Source of the DNA: Crossaster papposus
Lineage: Eukaryota; Echinodermata; Asteroidea; Velatida; Solasteridae
Reading direction: 5' to 3'
Length of the DNA: 64,000 nucleotides
Assembly: GCA_037893245.1 (NCBI GenBank)
Contig: JBAIAA010000078.1
Span: 558,001 to 622,000, forward strand
Part shown: one piece after another, positions 9,608-23,370 of the stretch
Position numbering within the stretch: position 1 is the stretch's first letter
Layout: each line of letters begins with the position of its first letter
Translations under genes and position numbers: made by a program
The notes under the pieces: generated by a model
What the model was told of the DNA's origin: nothing
Database searches by the model: none
The model's input: only the letters and a program-made list of their open reading frames with translations

Positions 9608-11081
9608 TTGTCATTTTTCCCCATAGGATTTGTACACGTTTTTTCTGCCAATACACTTTGACACTTTGGTAAATCCGATCGACTTGAAATTTGGCATACA
9701 TTTAGACAACCACCCAAGGACGGTCCTAGAAGAAATTCGTCGCGATTCCGTCATTCAAGGTCACGTGACGTCATGTTAAAGGTAACATTTTCCCCATAGG
9801 TTTTGTACACGTTTTTCTTCAAACTGTTGACTTTGACACTTTAATGAATTCGATCGACTTGAGACTTAGCATACACTTAGAACACCACTCACAGATAGTC
9901 CTGGACGAAATTCGGCACGATTGCGTCATTCAAGGTCACGTGACGTGACGTTAAAGGTGTAATTAATTTCCCCATAGGGTTTGTACACGTTTGTCTTCAG
10001 ACTATTGACTTTGACACTTTCGTACATTTGATCGACTCGAGACTTAGCACACATCTCGACCACCATCCTTAGGAGGGTCAAGAACAAAATAATCAAGATG
10101 ACGTCATCGGGGGTCATGTGACGTCACATTAAAGGTGTAGTTTTTAAGACCGTCTAACTCTGAAAGTACAAGTCCGGTTGGGGTCAAACTTGGTTTGCAA
10201 GTATTCGAGGATGTGTTATAGACAAAAAATAGGATGACGTAATTATGACATCATCGGGTGTCATGTGACGTCACATTAAAGGTTCAATTTTCTCCATAGG
10301 TTTTGTACACGTTTTTCTTCAGAATATTGAATTTGACACTTTTGTAAACCCAATCGGCTTGAGACTTAGCACAGACCTTGACCACCATCCTTAGGAAGGC
10401 CAAGAAAAAAATAATCAAGATGACGTCATCGTGGGCCATGTGACGTCACATTAAAGGTGTAGTTTTTAAGACCCTCTAACTCTGAAAGTACAAGTCCGGT
10501 TGGGGTCAAACTTGGTTTGCAAGTATTCGAGGATGTGTTAAAGACGAAAATTAAGATGACATAATTATGACATCATCGGGTGTCATGTGACGTCACATTA
10601 AAGGTTCAGTTTTATCCATAGGTTTTGTACACGTTTTTCTTCAAAATATTGAATTTGACACTTCTGTAAATCCGATCGACTTCCGACTTAGCACACACCT
10701 CGACCACCATACCCAGGAGGGCCAAGGGGAAAATCGTCAGAATGACGTCATCGTGGGTCATGTGACGTCACATTAAAGGGGCAGATTTTAGGACCCTCTA
10801 TCTCTAGAAGTACATGTCTGATTGGGGCCAAACTTGGTATGCAAGTATTCCAGAATGTGTTATAGACAAAAATTAAGATGACATCATGATGACATCATCG
10901 GGTGTCATGTGACGTCACTTTAAAGGTGCAGTTTTTCCCATAGGATTTGTACACGTATTTTTCAACTTATATATCTTTGGAAAATTGGCAAATCCAATCG
11001 ATTTCAGACTTGGCACACACATAATGAAAGTCATCTTAGACAGCCGAAACAGCTCTGTGTTTGTCCACAAACACATGTCTA

Positions 11082-11082
<1 letters not shown>
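9227..11082 (+). mobile_element. Helitron-like family A, first element, with six stacked 5' hairpins
   Basis: Begins with six copies of the 5' hairpin AGCTGTTTCGG-loop-CCGAAACAGCT (starting 9227, 9281, 9353, 9406, 9464, 9516), each followed by TTGT(TT/AA)TCGTTAAAG or TTGTTTTCGTTCTGG and a T run. A T tract to 9605 leads into tandem units: type 1 (about 177 bp, GGTTTTGTACACG ... GACTTGGCAYACAC ... GGTCACGTGACGTCA) alternating with type 2 (about 145 bp, CCCTCTATCTCTGGAAGTAC ... CATGTGACGTCACATTAAAGG). The 3' end is CCGAAACAGCT, hairpin TGTGTTTGTCCACAAACACA and CTAG at 11079-11082. No protein is encoded. The structure fits a non-autonomous Helitron/Helentron relative (rolling-circle DNA transposon). 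Confidence 0.75.
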
Positions 11083-11121
<39 letters not shown>

Positions 11122-12707
11122 CCACTTTCAGTGTTTTTACCCATAGGATTTACACACGTTTGTTCTGCCAATACACTTTGGCACTTTGCTAAATCCAATC
11201 GACTTGAGACTTGGTATACACTTAGACCTCCACCCACAGATGGTCCTAGAAGAAATTTGGCTCGATTGCGTCATTCAAGGTCACGTGACGTCACGTTAAA
11301 GGTTTAATTTTCCCCATAGGTTTTGTACACGTTTTTCTTCAGACTATTGACTTTGGCACTTCGGTAAATCCGACCGACTTGAAACTTGGCATACACTTAG
11401 AATACCACCCCCAGATGTTTCTGAAATAAATATGGCACGATTGCGTCATTCAAGGTCACGTGACGTGAAATTAAAGGTGCATTTTTTTTCCCCATAGGGT
11501 TTGTACACGTTTTTCTTTAGGCTATTGACTTTGACACTTTCGTGAATTTTATCGACTTTAGACTTAGCACATAACTCGACCACCATCACCAGGAGGGCCA
11601 AGGGAAAAATCGTAATAATGACGTCATCGTGGGTCATGTGACGTCACATTAAAGGTTTAGTTTTAAGGACCCTCTATCTCTAGAAGTACATGTCCGATTG
11701 GGGTCAAACTTGGTATGCAAGTATTCCAGGATGTGTTACAGACGAAAATTAAGATGACATCATGATGACATCATCGGGTATCATGTGACGTCACATTAAA
11801 GGTTCAATTTTTCTCCATAGGATTTGTACATGTTTTTTTCAACTATTTTATCTTTTGCACTTGTGTAAATCCAATCGACTTCAGACTTGGCACACACATA
11901 GACCTATAGCACACATATTGAAAGTAACGTTAGACAGTCGAAACAGCTCTGTGTTTGTCCACAAACACATGTCTAGTTTTTCCTTTTTTTTTTTTTTTCC
12001 ACTTTCAGTGTTTTTACCCATAGGATTTACACACGTTTGTTCTGCCAATACACTTTGGCACTTTGGTGATTCCAATCTACTTGAGACTTGGTATACACTT
12101 AGACCTTCACCCACAGATGGTCCTAGAAGAAATTTGGCTCGATTGCGTCATTCAAGGTCACGTGACGTCACGTTAAAGGTTTAATTTTCCCCATAGGTTT
12201 TGTACACGTTTTTCTTCAGACTATTGACTTTTGCACTTGGGTACATCCGACCGACTTGAAACTTCGCATACACTTAGAACTCCACCTCCAGATGTTTCTG
12301 AAAGAAATTCGGCACGATTGCATCATTCAAGGTCATGTGACGTCACATTAAAGGTTCACATTTTTCTCCCATTGGTTTTGTACACGTTTTTCTTTAGACT
12401 ATTGACTTTGACACTTTAGTAAATCCGATCGACTTGAGACTTGGCACACACTTAGACCACCATCCACAGACGGCCCTAGAAGAACTTCGGCACGATTACG
12501 TCATTCAAGGTCACGGGGCGTCACGTTAAAGTTTCTATTTTTTTCCCATAGGTTTTGTACACGTTTTTCTTTAGACTATTGCCTTTGACACTTTAGTAAA
12601 TCTGATCGACTTGAGACTTGGCACACACAAAAGACCACCACACACATATTGAAAGTAATTTTAGACACTCGAAACAGCTCTGTGTTTGTCCACAAACACA
12701 TGTCTAG
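11083..12707 (+). mobile_element. Family A elements, two units (3' ends at 11976 and 12707)
   Basis: The first unit starts with a T tract and CCACTTTCAG (11122) followed by TTTACACACG in place of TTTGTACACG. This marks a subfamily shared with copies starting near 14408, 25155 and 49387. Its CTAG is at 11973-11976. The second unit starts CCACTTTCAG at about 11999 and ends CTAG at 12704-12707. Reading frames here are artefacts of the tandem repeat. Confidence 0.75.
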
Positions 12708-14175
12708 TTTTTTTTTGTTTTTTTTAGCTGTTTCGGTTTTTCACCGAAACAGCTTTTGTAATCGTTAAAGTTTTTTTTTTTCTTTTTTTTTAGCTGTTTC
12801 GGCAATTCAGCCGAAACAGCTATTGTATTCCTTCTGATTTTTTTTTTTTTTTTTTTTTTTAGACTATTCTCCATAGAGTTTGTGCACGTTTTTCTTCTGG
12901 CATGGCACTTTGGCACTTTGGTAAATCCGATCGACTTGAGACTTGGCACACAGTTGACCCATCACCCAAGGATGGTCCTAGAACAAATTCGTCGCGATTA
13001 CGTCATTCGTTGTCACGTGACGTCACGTTAAAGGTGTATTTTTTCCCCATAGGATTTGTACACGTTTTTCTTCAGAATATTGAATTTGACACTTCGGTAC
13101 ATTCGATCGACTTGAGACTAAGGACACACCTTGACCACCATCCCCAGGGGGGCCAGAAGAAAAATTGTCATGATGACGTCATCGTGGGTCATTTGACGTC
13201 ACATTAAAGGTGCAGTTTATAAGACCCTCTATCTCTGGAAGTACAGGCCCGATTGGGGACAAACTTGATATGCAAGTATCCCGGGATGTGTTATAGACAC
13301 AAATTTAGATGGCATCACGATGACGTCATCGGGTGTCATGTGACGTCACATTGTGACGTCACATTAAAGGCGCAGTTTTTCCTATAGGTTTTGTACACGT
13401 TTTTCTCCAGACTATTGAATTTGACACTTTGGTGAATCTAATCGACTCGAGAATTAGTGCAAACCTCGACCACAATCTCTAGGAGGGCCACAAGGATAAT
13501 CGTCATGATGAAGTCATCGTGGGTCATGTGACGTCACTTTAAAGGTGTAGTTTTTAAGACCCTCTATCTCTGGAAGTCTGATTAGGTCTCTAAAGGTCTG
13601 ATTAGGGTCAAACTTGGTATGCAAGTATTCCAGGATGTGTTATAGACGAAAATTAAGATGACGCCATGACGACGTCATCGTGGGCCATGTGACGTCACAT
13701 TAAAGGTGCAGTTTTCCCCATAGGATTTGAACACGTTTTTTTCAACTAATATATCTTTGACACTTTGGTACATCCGATCGACTTCAGACTTAGCACACAC
13801 CTCGACCACCATACCCACGAGGGCCAAGGGGAAAATCGTTATGATGACGTCATCATGGGTCATGTGACGTCACATTAAAATGGCAGATTTTAGGACCCTC
13901 TATCTCTGGAAGTACAAGTCTGATTGGGGTCAAACTTGGTATGCAAGTATTCCAGAATGTGTTATAGACGAACATTAAGATGACATCATGATGACATTCC
14001 CAGGTGTCATGTGACGTCACATTAAAGGTGTAGCTTTCCCAATAGGATTTGTACACGTATTTTTCAACCAATTAACTTGGGTAAATCCGATCGATTTCAA
14101 ACTCGGCACACACATAATAAAGGTCATCTTAGACACCCGAAACAGCTCTGTGTTTGTCCACAAACACATTTCTAG
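12708..14175 (+). mobile_element. Family A element rich in 145-bp units (3' end at 14175)
   Basis: Opens with two hairpins (12726-12754 and 12792-12821), then one type 1 unit and several alternating type 1/type 2 units. One type 2 unit has a local duplication of GTGACGTCACATT near 13340-13370. Terminal CTAG at 14172-14175, preceded by ACACATTT instead of ACACATGT. Confidence 0.75.
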
Positions 14176-14355
14176 TTTTTAGCTGTTTCGGCATTTCAGC
14201 CGAAACAGCTTTTGTTTTCGTTAAAGTTTTTTTTTTTCTTTTTAGCTGTTTCGGTTTTTCACCGAAACAGCTTTTGTTTTCGTTAAAGTTTTTTTTTTTC
14301 TTTTTTTTTTAGCTGTTTCGGTTTTCCACCGAAACAGCTTTTGTTTTCGTTAAAG

Positions 14356-14407
<52 letters not shown>

Positions 14408-15263
14408 CCACTTTCAGTGTTTTTACCCATAGGATTTACACACGTTTGTTCTGCCAATACACTTTGGCACTTTGCTAAATCCAATCGACTTGAGACTTGG
14501 TATACACTTAGACCTCCACCCACAGATGGTCCTAGAAGAAATTTGGCTCGATTGCGTCATTCAAGGTCACGTGACGTCACGTTAAAGGTTTAATTTTCCC
14601 CATAGGTTTTGTACACGTTTTTCTTCAGACTATTGACTTTGGCACTTCGGTAAATCCGACCGACTTGAAACTTGGCATACACTTAGAATACCACCCCCAG
14701 ATGTTTCTGAAATAAATATGGCACGATTGCGTCATTCAAGGTCACGTGACGTGAAGTTAAAGGTGCAATTTTTTTTCCCCATAGGGTTTGTACACGTTTT
14801 TCTTTAGACTATTGACTTTGACACTTTCGTGAATTTTATCGACTTCAGACTTAGCACATAACTCGACCACCATCACCAGGAGGGCCAAGGGAAAAATCGT
14901 AATAATGACGTCATCGTGGGTCATGTGACGTCACATTAAAGGTTTAGTTTTAAGGACCCTCTATCTCTAGAAGTACATGTCCGATTGGGGTCAAACTTGG
15001 TATGCAAGTATTCCAGGATGTGTTACAGACGAAAATTAAGATGACATCATGATGACATCATCGGGTATCATGTGACGTCACATTAAAGGTTCAATTTTTC
15101 TCCATAGGATTTGTACATGTTTTTTTCAACTAATTTATCTTTTGCACTTGTGTAAATCCAATCGACTTCAGACTTGGCACACACATAGACCTATAGCACA
15201 CATATTGAAAGTAACGTTAGACAGTCGAAACAGCTCTGTGTTTGTCCACAAACACATGTCTAG
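14176..15263 (+). mobile_element. Family A element, close copy of the 11.1-12.0 kb unit
   Basis: Three 5' hairpins (14181, 14244, 14311), then from 14408 to the CTAG at 15260-15263 a sequence nearly identical to 11122-11976. It contains the intact site CAACTAATTTATC (about 15126) that is interrupted by family B in the next element. Confidence 0.8.
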
Positions 15264-18200
15264 TTTTTTCTTTTTTTTCTTCAGACTTTTTCCCATAGGA
15301 TTTGTACACGTTTTTTCTGGCATAGCACTTTGACACTTTTGTAAATCCGATCGACTTGAGACTTGGCATATATTTAGACAACCACCCAAGGACGGTCCTA
15401 GAAGAAATTCGTAGCGATTACGTCATTCAAGGTCACGTGACGTCATGTTAAAGGTAAATTTTTCCCATAGGTTTTGTACACGGTTTTTTTTAGACTATTG
15501 ACTTTGACACTTTGGTAAATCCGACCGACTTGAAACTTGGCATACTCTTAGAACACCAGCCCCAGATGTTTCTGAAATAAATTCGGCACGATTGCGTCAT
15601 TCAAGGTCACGTGACGTGAAGTTAAAGGTGCAGTTTTTTTCCCCATAGGGTTTGTACAGGTTTTTCTTTAGACTATTGACTTTGACATTTTCGTGAATTT
15701 GATCGACTTCAGACTTAGCACATAACTCGACCACCATCACCAGGAGGGCCAAGGGAAAAATCGTAATAATGACGTCATCGTGGGTCATGTGACGTCACAT
15801 TAAAGGTTCAGTTTTAAGGACCCTCTATCTCTAGAAGTACATGTCCGATTGGGGTCAAACTTGGTATGCAAGTATTCCAGGATGTGTTACAGACGAAAAT
15901 TAAGATGACATCATGATGACATCATCGGGTATCATGTGACGTCACATTAAAGGTTCAATTTTCCCCATAGGATTTGTACACGTTTTTTTCAACTAATTGG
16001 CTTTTTCGCAATTTTGCGAAAAAGCCTTTGTTTTTGTTCTGATTTTTTTTTTTCTTCTTTTTTTTTTTTTTCTTTTCTTTTAGTAACCTAAACCCCATAG
16101 ACTTTGTACACGTTTTTTCTGCCCGTCACTTTTAATCGAAAACAAAGTCGTATTTACATACAACTTAACCCAGGTGAAGACCCCATAGTGAACTCGTGTC
16201 TCGCAGAAATACGCCATGGTGACGTCATCAGGGGTCACGTGACGTCATCTTAAAGGTGTTTTTGATTTAATCTTTGAAATTCAATAACAAATCAACCGCA
16301 AAAGACCGAAACTTAATTTTTGTGGCAATAGATAGAATAATCCAGGATCTTGATTTTATCTCGCGTGCGTGAAATCACGTGACCCTTCCTTCCGGTCTAA
16401 ACCGGAAGTGCCTCTTAATTTGAAAGTGAAAAATGATATGAACTTACTTTCAACGATGTTAGTGTCTGGCTACAATATATTTTTCCAAAAAAAATTGGTG
16501 ACGTCATAACATGTTATAGCGCCCTCTAGCGGCAGTTTGAATAATGGTTAAAATGAATAATCTGTTGATGTGTGTGGCGAAGTTTGCTGAAATCACTTTA
16601 TAACCGGTGTATTTAATAAGCTTCATGCTAGGAACAAGTTGACGGGAAGAAAAAATTATGACGTCACCAGACCGGAAGTTAGAATGAAAAGACTCTTTTT
16701 CCTTTGAAAATTCCTAAAAAATTAAACTTGACAGATACAATCTTGATTTTTGCTGTAAAGGTTAATGTAAAAGTAGTTCTCGAACTTCCCTGTGTTTTGG
16801 GGCAAAAAACGAACTTGAACATACCCTGCGGCACCCTTGAAATGTAATCGTTTTGGCCTAGGTGCAAAAAGCATTGACCCCTTACGTGTGCGTGCCACAC
16901 GTATAATATACATGCTAGTACATGTACGTATACACCGATAGTGCATTATGTATTGAGCGAATGTATCACCACTGACATCGTTCGTGCAAGCACATTTACG
17001 CTCACCCAAGATGACACTAGCCGCCAACCTGTGAAACAGGATGACGTCATCAAGTTGCCCATGAGGAAGGGCGCCGCGTACGACAGGTAGGTAAACACGC
17101 TTTCGGCTACGCAAAATCCAACCCCGTAGACTTTGTAAACGTTGCTTGCACAATTCAAAGCACTTTTAACGGAAAAACAAAGTCGTATTTCCATAAACTC
17201 GACCCAGGTGAAGACCCAATAGTGAACTCCAGTCTCGCCGACAGACACCACGAGGAAGACGTCATCAGGCCCACGTGACCTTATCTTAAAGGTGCAATTG
17301 ATTTAATCTTGGAAAATCAATAAAACATCAACCGCAAAAGACCGAAACTTGAATTTTGTGGCAATTAATCGAATAATCCAGGATCTTCATTTTATCTCCT
17401 GTGCGTGAAATCACGTGACCTTTCCTTCCGGTCAAAACCAGAAGTGCCTTATAATTTGAATGTGAAAAATGATATGAACTTACTTTCAACGATGTTAGTG
17501 TCTGGCTAGAATAAACTATTCAAAAAAAATCTGGCGACGTCATAACATGTTATAGCGCCCTCTAGCGGCAGGTTGAAAATGGTTAAAATGATTAATCTGT
17601 TGATGTGTGTTGCACAGTTTGCTGAAATAACTTTATAACTGGTGTATATAATCAGCTTCATGCTTAGAGCATATTGGGAAGGAGAAATATTTATGACGTC
17701 ACCAAACTGGAAGTTACAATAAACAAATCCTTTAAACTTTAAAAAGTCGCTTAAAAATCAACCGCTATAGATATAATCCAGATGTTTGCTTCAAATAGCA
17801 AAGTTAAGACTGATCTCGAGTTTCTGTTAATTACGTCACAATGACGTCACCAAGTGTCAGATTACAAGCAACCAAATATTTCTAAATTTAATCTTTGAAA
17901 ATCAATATAAAATCAACTGTAAGAGATCTGATTTAGATTTTTAAGGAAATTGATAGATTAATCCATGGTCTTCATAATTTGTATTACATGCAAAAAGACT
18001 TGACACTTCCTTCCGGTCCAAACCGGAAGTGCCTTATAATTTAAAAGTGGAAAACGATGCTAACTTACTTTCAACGATGTTAGGCGCTGGCTAGGTTGTA
18101 AGTAACAAAACAGTTAACAGTGAGTTCATAAAATGTTAAAGCGCCCTCTAGCGTCATGTTGACAAATGTTACGTCATATTACGATTATATTTCAATTATT

Positions 18201-18620
18201 ACGTTTTTAGACGTTGAAGGCATATCTCAGCAACGGATCGTGTTAACATAACATCTCATTTTGTGTTGTTAGGTGATAGATAGTTGCACACAAAGTTCAC
18301 AAGCGTGTGACGTCATCGTTTTAATCAGTTTTAATTCATTTTACTCTGTTTAAATTAACTTAAATTATTTTTCAATGATTTTAAATTGTTTTGATGGTTT
18401 AAAAGTTCAATTTTTAAAATATTTAATAAAAAAAAATTGTGAATGCGAAAAAGCCCTATGTTCTGTTCCTCGAACAGACGTAGTTCTAGTTTATCTTTTG
18501 CACTTGTGTAAATCCAATCGACTTCAGACTTGGCACACATATAGACCACCACACATACATATTGAAAGTAACGTTAGACAATCGAAACAGCTCTGTGTTT
18601 GTCCAAAAACACATGTCTAG
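15264..18620 (+). mobile_element. Family A element split by a family B insertion
   Basis: The left part is 15264-15998 and the right part 18490-18620. Joined, they give the same order as the uninterrupted neighbour (15100-15263), through the type 1 remnant ATCTTTTGCACTTGTG, the 3' box, the hairpin and CTAG (18617-18620). Confidence 0.85.
15999..18489 (+). mobile_element. Helitron-like family B, copy 1 (2,491 bp)
   Basis: Starts with hairpin GGCTTTTTCGCA-ATTT-TGCGAAAAAGCC (15999-16026), then TTTGTTTTTGTTCTG and a T/C tract. It ends with GCGAAAAAGCC (about 18446), a CTGTTC..GAACAG hairpin and CTAG (18486-18489). The interior is made of an about 588-bp unit containing GTGACGTCATCTTAAAGG, TTCCGGT...ACCGGAAGTG (16389, 17424 with a mismatch, 18012) and GCGCCCTCTAGCGG (16519, 17555, 18141 variant). 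Its first interior segment, GACTTTGTACACG...TTCTGCC, is related to the start of family A. No transposase is encoded. Confidence 0.8.
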
Positions 18621-21093
18621 TTTTTTTTTTTTTTCTTTTTTTTCTTCAGACTTTTCTCCATAGGATTTGTACACGTTTTTTCTGGTATAGCACTTTGACA
18701 CTTTGGTAAAACCGATCGACTTGAGACTTGGCATACATTTAGACAACCACCCAAGGACGGTCCTAGAAGAAATTCGTCGCGATTACGTCATTCAAGGTCA
18801 CGTGACGTCATGTTAAAGGAAAAAATTTCCCCATAGGTTTTGTACACGTTTTTCTTCAGACTATTGACTTTGATACTTTGGTAAACCCGACCGACTTGAA
18901 ACTTGGCATACACTTAGAACACCACCCACAGATGGCCATTGAGGAAATTCGGCACGATTGCGTCATTGAAGGTCACGTGACGTGACGTTAAAGGTGCAAT
19001 TTTTTTCCCTATAGGGTTTGTACACGTTTTTCTTCAAACTATTTACTTTGACACTTTCGCAAATTTGATCGACTTGATACTTAGCACACACCTCGACCAC
19101 CATCTCCAGGAGGGCCAAGGAGAAAATCGTCATGATGACGTCATCGGGGGTCATGTGACGTCACATTAAAGGTTCAGTTTTTAGGACCCTCTATCTCTGG
19201 AAGTACAGGTCTGATTGGGATCAAACTTGGTATGCAAGTATTCCAGGATGTGTTACAGACGAAAATTAAGATGACATCGTGATGACATCATCGGGTATCC
19301 TGTGACGTCACGTTAAAGGTTCATTTTTTCCTCCATAGGTTTTGTACACGTTTTTCTTTAGACTATTGGCTTTGACACTTTGGTAAATCCGACCGACTTG
19401 AAACTTGGCATACATATAGAACACCTCCCATAGATGGATGGTCGTGGAAGAAATTCGGCACGATTGCGTCGTTCAAGGTCACGTGACGTCCCGTTAAACG
19501 TTTAATTTTTCCCCCATATGTTTTGTACACGTTTTTCTTTAGACTATTGACTTTCAAACTTTAGTAAATCCGATCGACTTGAGACTTGGCACACACTTAG
19601 ACCACAATACACAGACGGTCCTAGAAGAAATTCGGCACAATTACGTCATTCAAGGTCACGGGGCGTCACGTTAAAGGTTCAGTTTTTCCTCTATAGGTTT
19701 TGTACACGTTTTTCTTTAGACTTTTGACTTTGACACTTTAGTAAATCTGATCGACTTGAGACTTGGCACACACAAAAGACCATCACACACATATTGAAAG
19801 CCACTCGAAACAGCTCTGTGTTTGTCCACAAACACATGTCTAGTTTTTTTTTTTTTTTTTTTTTCAGAATTTTCTCCATAGGATTTGTACACGTTTGTTC
19901 AGACAGGTCACTTAGGTACTTTGGTAGATCCGATCGACTTGAGACTTGGCATACATTTAGACAACCACACAAGGACGGTCCTAGAAGAAATTCGCCGCGA
20001 TTACGTCACTCAAGGTCACGTGACTTCGCGTTAAAGGTGAAATTTTTCCCATAGGTTTTGTACACGTTTTTCTTAAGACTTTTGTCTTTGAGACTTTGGT
20101 GAATCCGACCGACTTGAAACTTGGCATACACTTAGAACACCGCCCCCAGATGTTCCTGAAAGAAATTCGGCACGATTGCGTCATTCAAGGTCACGTGACG
20201 TCACGTTAAAGGTTCAATTTTTCCCCTATAGGTTTTGTACACGTTTTTCTTTAGAATATTGACTTTGACACTTTAGTAAATCTGATCGACTTGAGACTTG
20301 GTACACACAAAAGACCACCACACACATATTGAAAGTAATTTTAGACACTCGAAACAGCTCCGTGTTTGTCCACAAACACATGTCTAGTTTTTTTTTTTTT
20401 CCTCTTTCAGACTTTTTCCCATAGGATTTGTACACGTTTGTTCTGGCATAGCACTTTGACACTTTGGTAAATCCGATCGACTTGAAACTTGGCATATATT
20501 TAGACAACCACCCAAGGACGGTCCTAGAAGAAATTCGTCGCGATTACGTCATTCAAGGTCACGTGACGTCATGTTAAAGGTAAAATTTTCCCCATAGGTT
20601 TTGTACACGTTTTTCTTCAGACTATTGACTTTGACACTTTGGTAAATCCGACCGACTTGAAACTTGGCATACACTTAGAACACCAGCCCCAGATGTTTCT
20701 GAAAAAAATCGGCGCGATTGCGTCATTCAAGGTCACGTGACGTTAAAGGTTCAATTTTTTCCCCCATAGGGTTTGTACACGTTTTTCTTTAGACTATTGA
20801 CTTTGACACTTTCGTAAATTTGATCGACTTCAGACTTAGCGCATACCTCGACCACCATCCCCAGGAAGGCCAAGGGGAAAATCGTAATAATGACGTCATC
20901 GTGGGTCATGTGACGTCACATTAAAGGTTCAATTTTCCCCATAGGATTTGTACACGTTTTTTTAACCAATTTATCTTTGGCACTAAATTCGATCGACTTT
21001 AGACTTGGCACACACTTAGACCACCACACAAATATTGAAAGGCATTTTAGACATGCGAAACAGCTCTGTGTTTGTCCACAAACACATTTCTAG
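18621..21093 (+). mobile_element. Family A elements, three units (3' ends 19843, 20387, 21093)
   Basis: None has a 5' hairpin; each starts straight from the T tract after the previous CTAG with CAGACTTTTTCCCATAGG or similar. CTAG at 19840-19843, 20384-20387 and 21090-21093. The middle unit is short (about 544 bp, three type 1 units). Confidence 0.75.
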
Positions 21094-23055
21094 TTTTCTT
21101 TTTTTTTTTTTTCTTTTTCAGACTTTTCTCCATAGGATTTGCACACGTTTGTTCAGACAATACACTTTGACACTTTGGTAATTCCGATCGACTTTAGACT
21201 TGGCACACACTTAGACCACCACCCACAGACGGTCCTAGAAGAAATTCGTGACGATTACGTCATTCATGGTCACGTGACGTCACGTTAAAGGTGCAGTTTT
21301 ACCCCATAGGTTTTGTACACGTTTTCCTTCAGACTACTGACTTTGACACTTTGATAAATCGGATCGACTTGAAACTTAGCATACACTTAGAACACCACCC
21401 CCAGATGTTTCTGAAAGAAATTCGGCACGATTGCATCATTCAAGGTCACTTGACGTCACATTAAAGGTTCACATTTTTCTCCCATTGGTTTTGTACACGT
21501 TTTTCTTTAGACTATTGACTTTGACACTTTAGTAAATCCGATCGACTTAAGACTTGGCACACACTTGGACCACCATCCACGGACGGCCCTAGAAGAAATT
21601 CGGCACGATTACGTCATTCAAGGTCACGGGGCGTCACGTTAAAGTTTCTATTTTTTCCCCATAGGTTTTGTACACGTTTTTCTTCAGACTATTGACTTTG
21701 ACACTTTAGTAAATCCGACCGACTTGAAACTTGGCATACCCTTAGAACATCACTCATATATGGTTCTGGAAGAAATTCGGCACGATTGCGTCATTCAAGG
21801 TCACGTGAGGGCACGTTAAAGGTTCAATTTTTCCCCTATAGGTTTTGTACACGTTTTTCTTTAGACTATTGACTTTGACACTTTAGTAAATCCGATCGAC
21901 TTGAGACTTGGCACAGACTTAGATCACCATCCACAGACGGTCCTAGAGGAAATTGGCACGATTACGTCATTCAAGGTCACGGGGCGTCATGTTAAAGGTT
22001 CAATTTTCCACCATAGGTTTTGTACACGTTTTTCTTTATATAGACTATTGACTTTGACACTTTAGTAAATCCGATCGACTTGAAACTTGGCATACACTTA
22101 GACAACCACCCAAGGACGGTCCTAGAAGAAATTCGTAACGATTACGTCATTCATGGTCACGTGACGTCACGTTAAAGGTGCAATTTTTCCCCATAGGTTT
22201 TGTACACGTTTTCCTCCAGACTATTGACTTTGACACTTTAGTAAATCCGACCGACTTGAAACTTGCCATACACTTAGAACACCACCCCCAGATGTTCCTG
22301 AAAGAAATTCGGCGCGATTGCGTCATTCAAGGTCACGTGACGTCACGTTAAAGGTTCAATTTTTCCCCCATAGGTTTTGTACACGTTTTTCTTTAGACTA
22401 TTGACTTTGACACTTTCGTAAATTTGATCCACTTGAGACTTGGCACACATCTCGACCACAATCCCCAGGAGGGCCAAGGGAAATTCGTCATGATGACGTC
22501 ATCGTGGGTCATGTGACGTCACATTAAAGGGGCAGATGGAGGACCCTCTATCTCTGGAAGTACATGTCTGATTGGGGCCAAACTTGGTATGCAAGTATTC
22601 CAGAATGTGTTATAGACGAAAATTAAGTTGACGTCATGATGACGTCATCAGGTGTCATGTGACGTCACATTAAAGGTGTAGTTTTCCCCATAGGTTTTGT
22701 ACACGTTTTCCTTCAGACTATTGACTTTGACACTTTGGTAAATTCACTCGACTCCAGACTTAGCATACACTTAGAACACCACCCACAGATGGTTCTGGAG
22801 GAAATTTGGCACGATTGCGTAATTCAAGGTCACGTGACATGATGTTAAAGGTTTAATTTTTCCCCATAGGGTTTGTACATTAAAGGTTCAGTTTTTTTAA
22901 TAGCATTTGTACACGTTTTGTTCAAGCAATATATTTGGCACTTTGGTAAATCCGATCGATTTCAGACTTGATACACACTAGACCACCACCCACATATTGA
23001 AAGTCATGTTAGACATCCGAAACAGCTCTGTGTTTGTCCACAAACACATGTCTAG
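21094..23055 (+). mobile_element. Family A element, long run of type 1 units
   Basis: About nine type 1 units with a steady 176-177-bp spacing (for example CATAGG at about 21307, 21660, 21837, 22013), then one type 2 unit (about 22530) and a truncated end. CTAG at 23052-23055. The stretch about 21110-22080 matches 40012-40982 closely, including a rare TATA insertion (TTTATATAGACTATTG). Confidence 0.75.
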
Positions 23056-23339
23056 TTTTTTTTAGCTGTTTCGGTTTTTCACCGAAACAGCTATTGTTTT
23101 CGTTCTGGTTTTTTTTTTTTTTTAGCTGTTTCGGTTTTTCACCGAAACAGCTTTTGTTTTCGTTCTGGTTTTTTTTTTTTTTAGCTGTTTCGGCACTTCA
23201 GCCGAAACAGCTATTGTATTCGTTCTGATTTTTTTTTTTTGGGTTTTTCGCTTAAAAGCGAAAAACCCTTTCTTTTCGTTCTGTTTGTTTTATTAGCTGT
23301 TTCGGTTTTCCACCGAAACAGCTTTTGTTTTCGTTAAAG

Positions 23340-23370
<31 letters not shown>

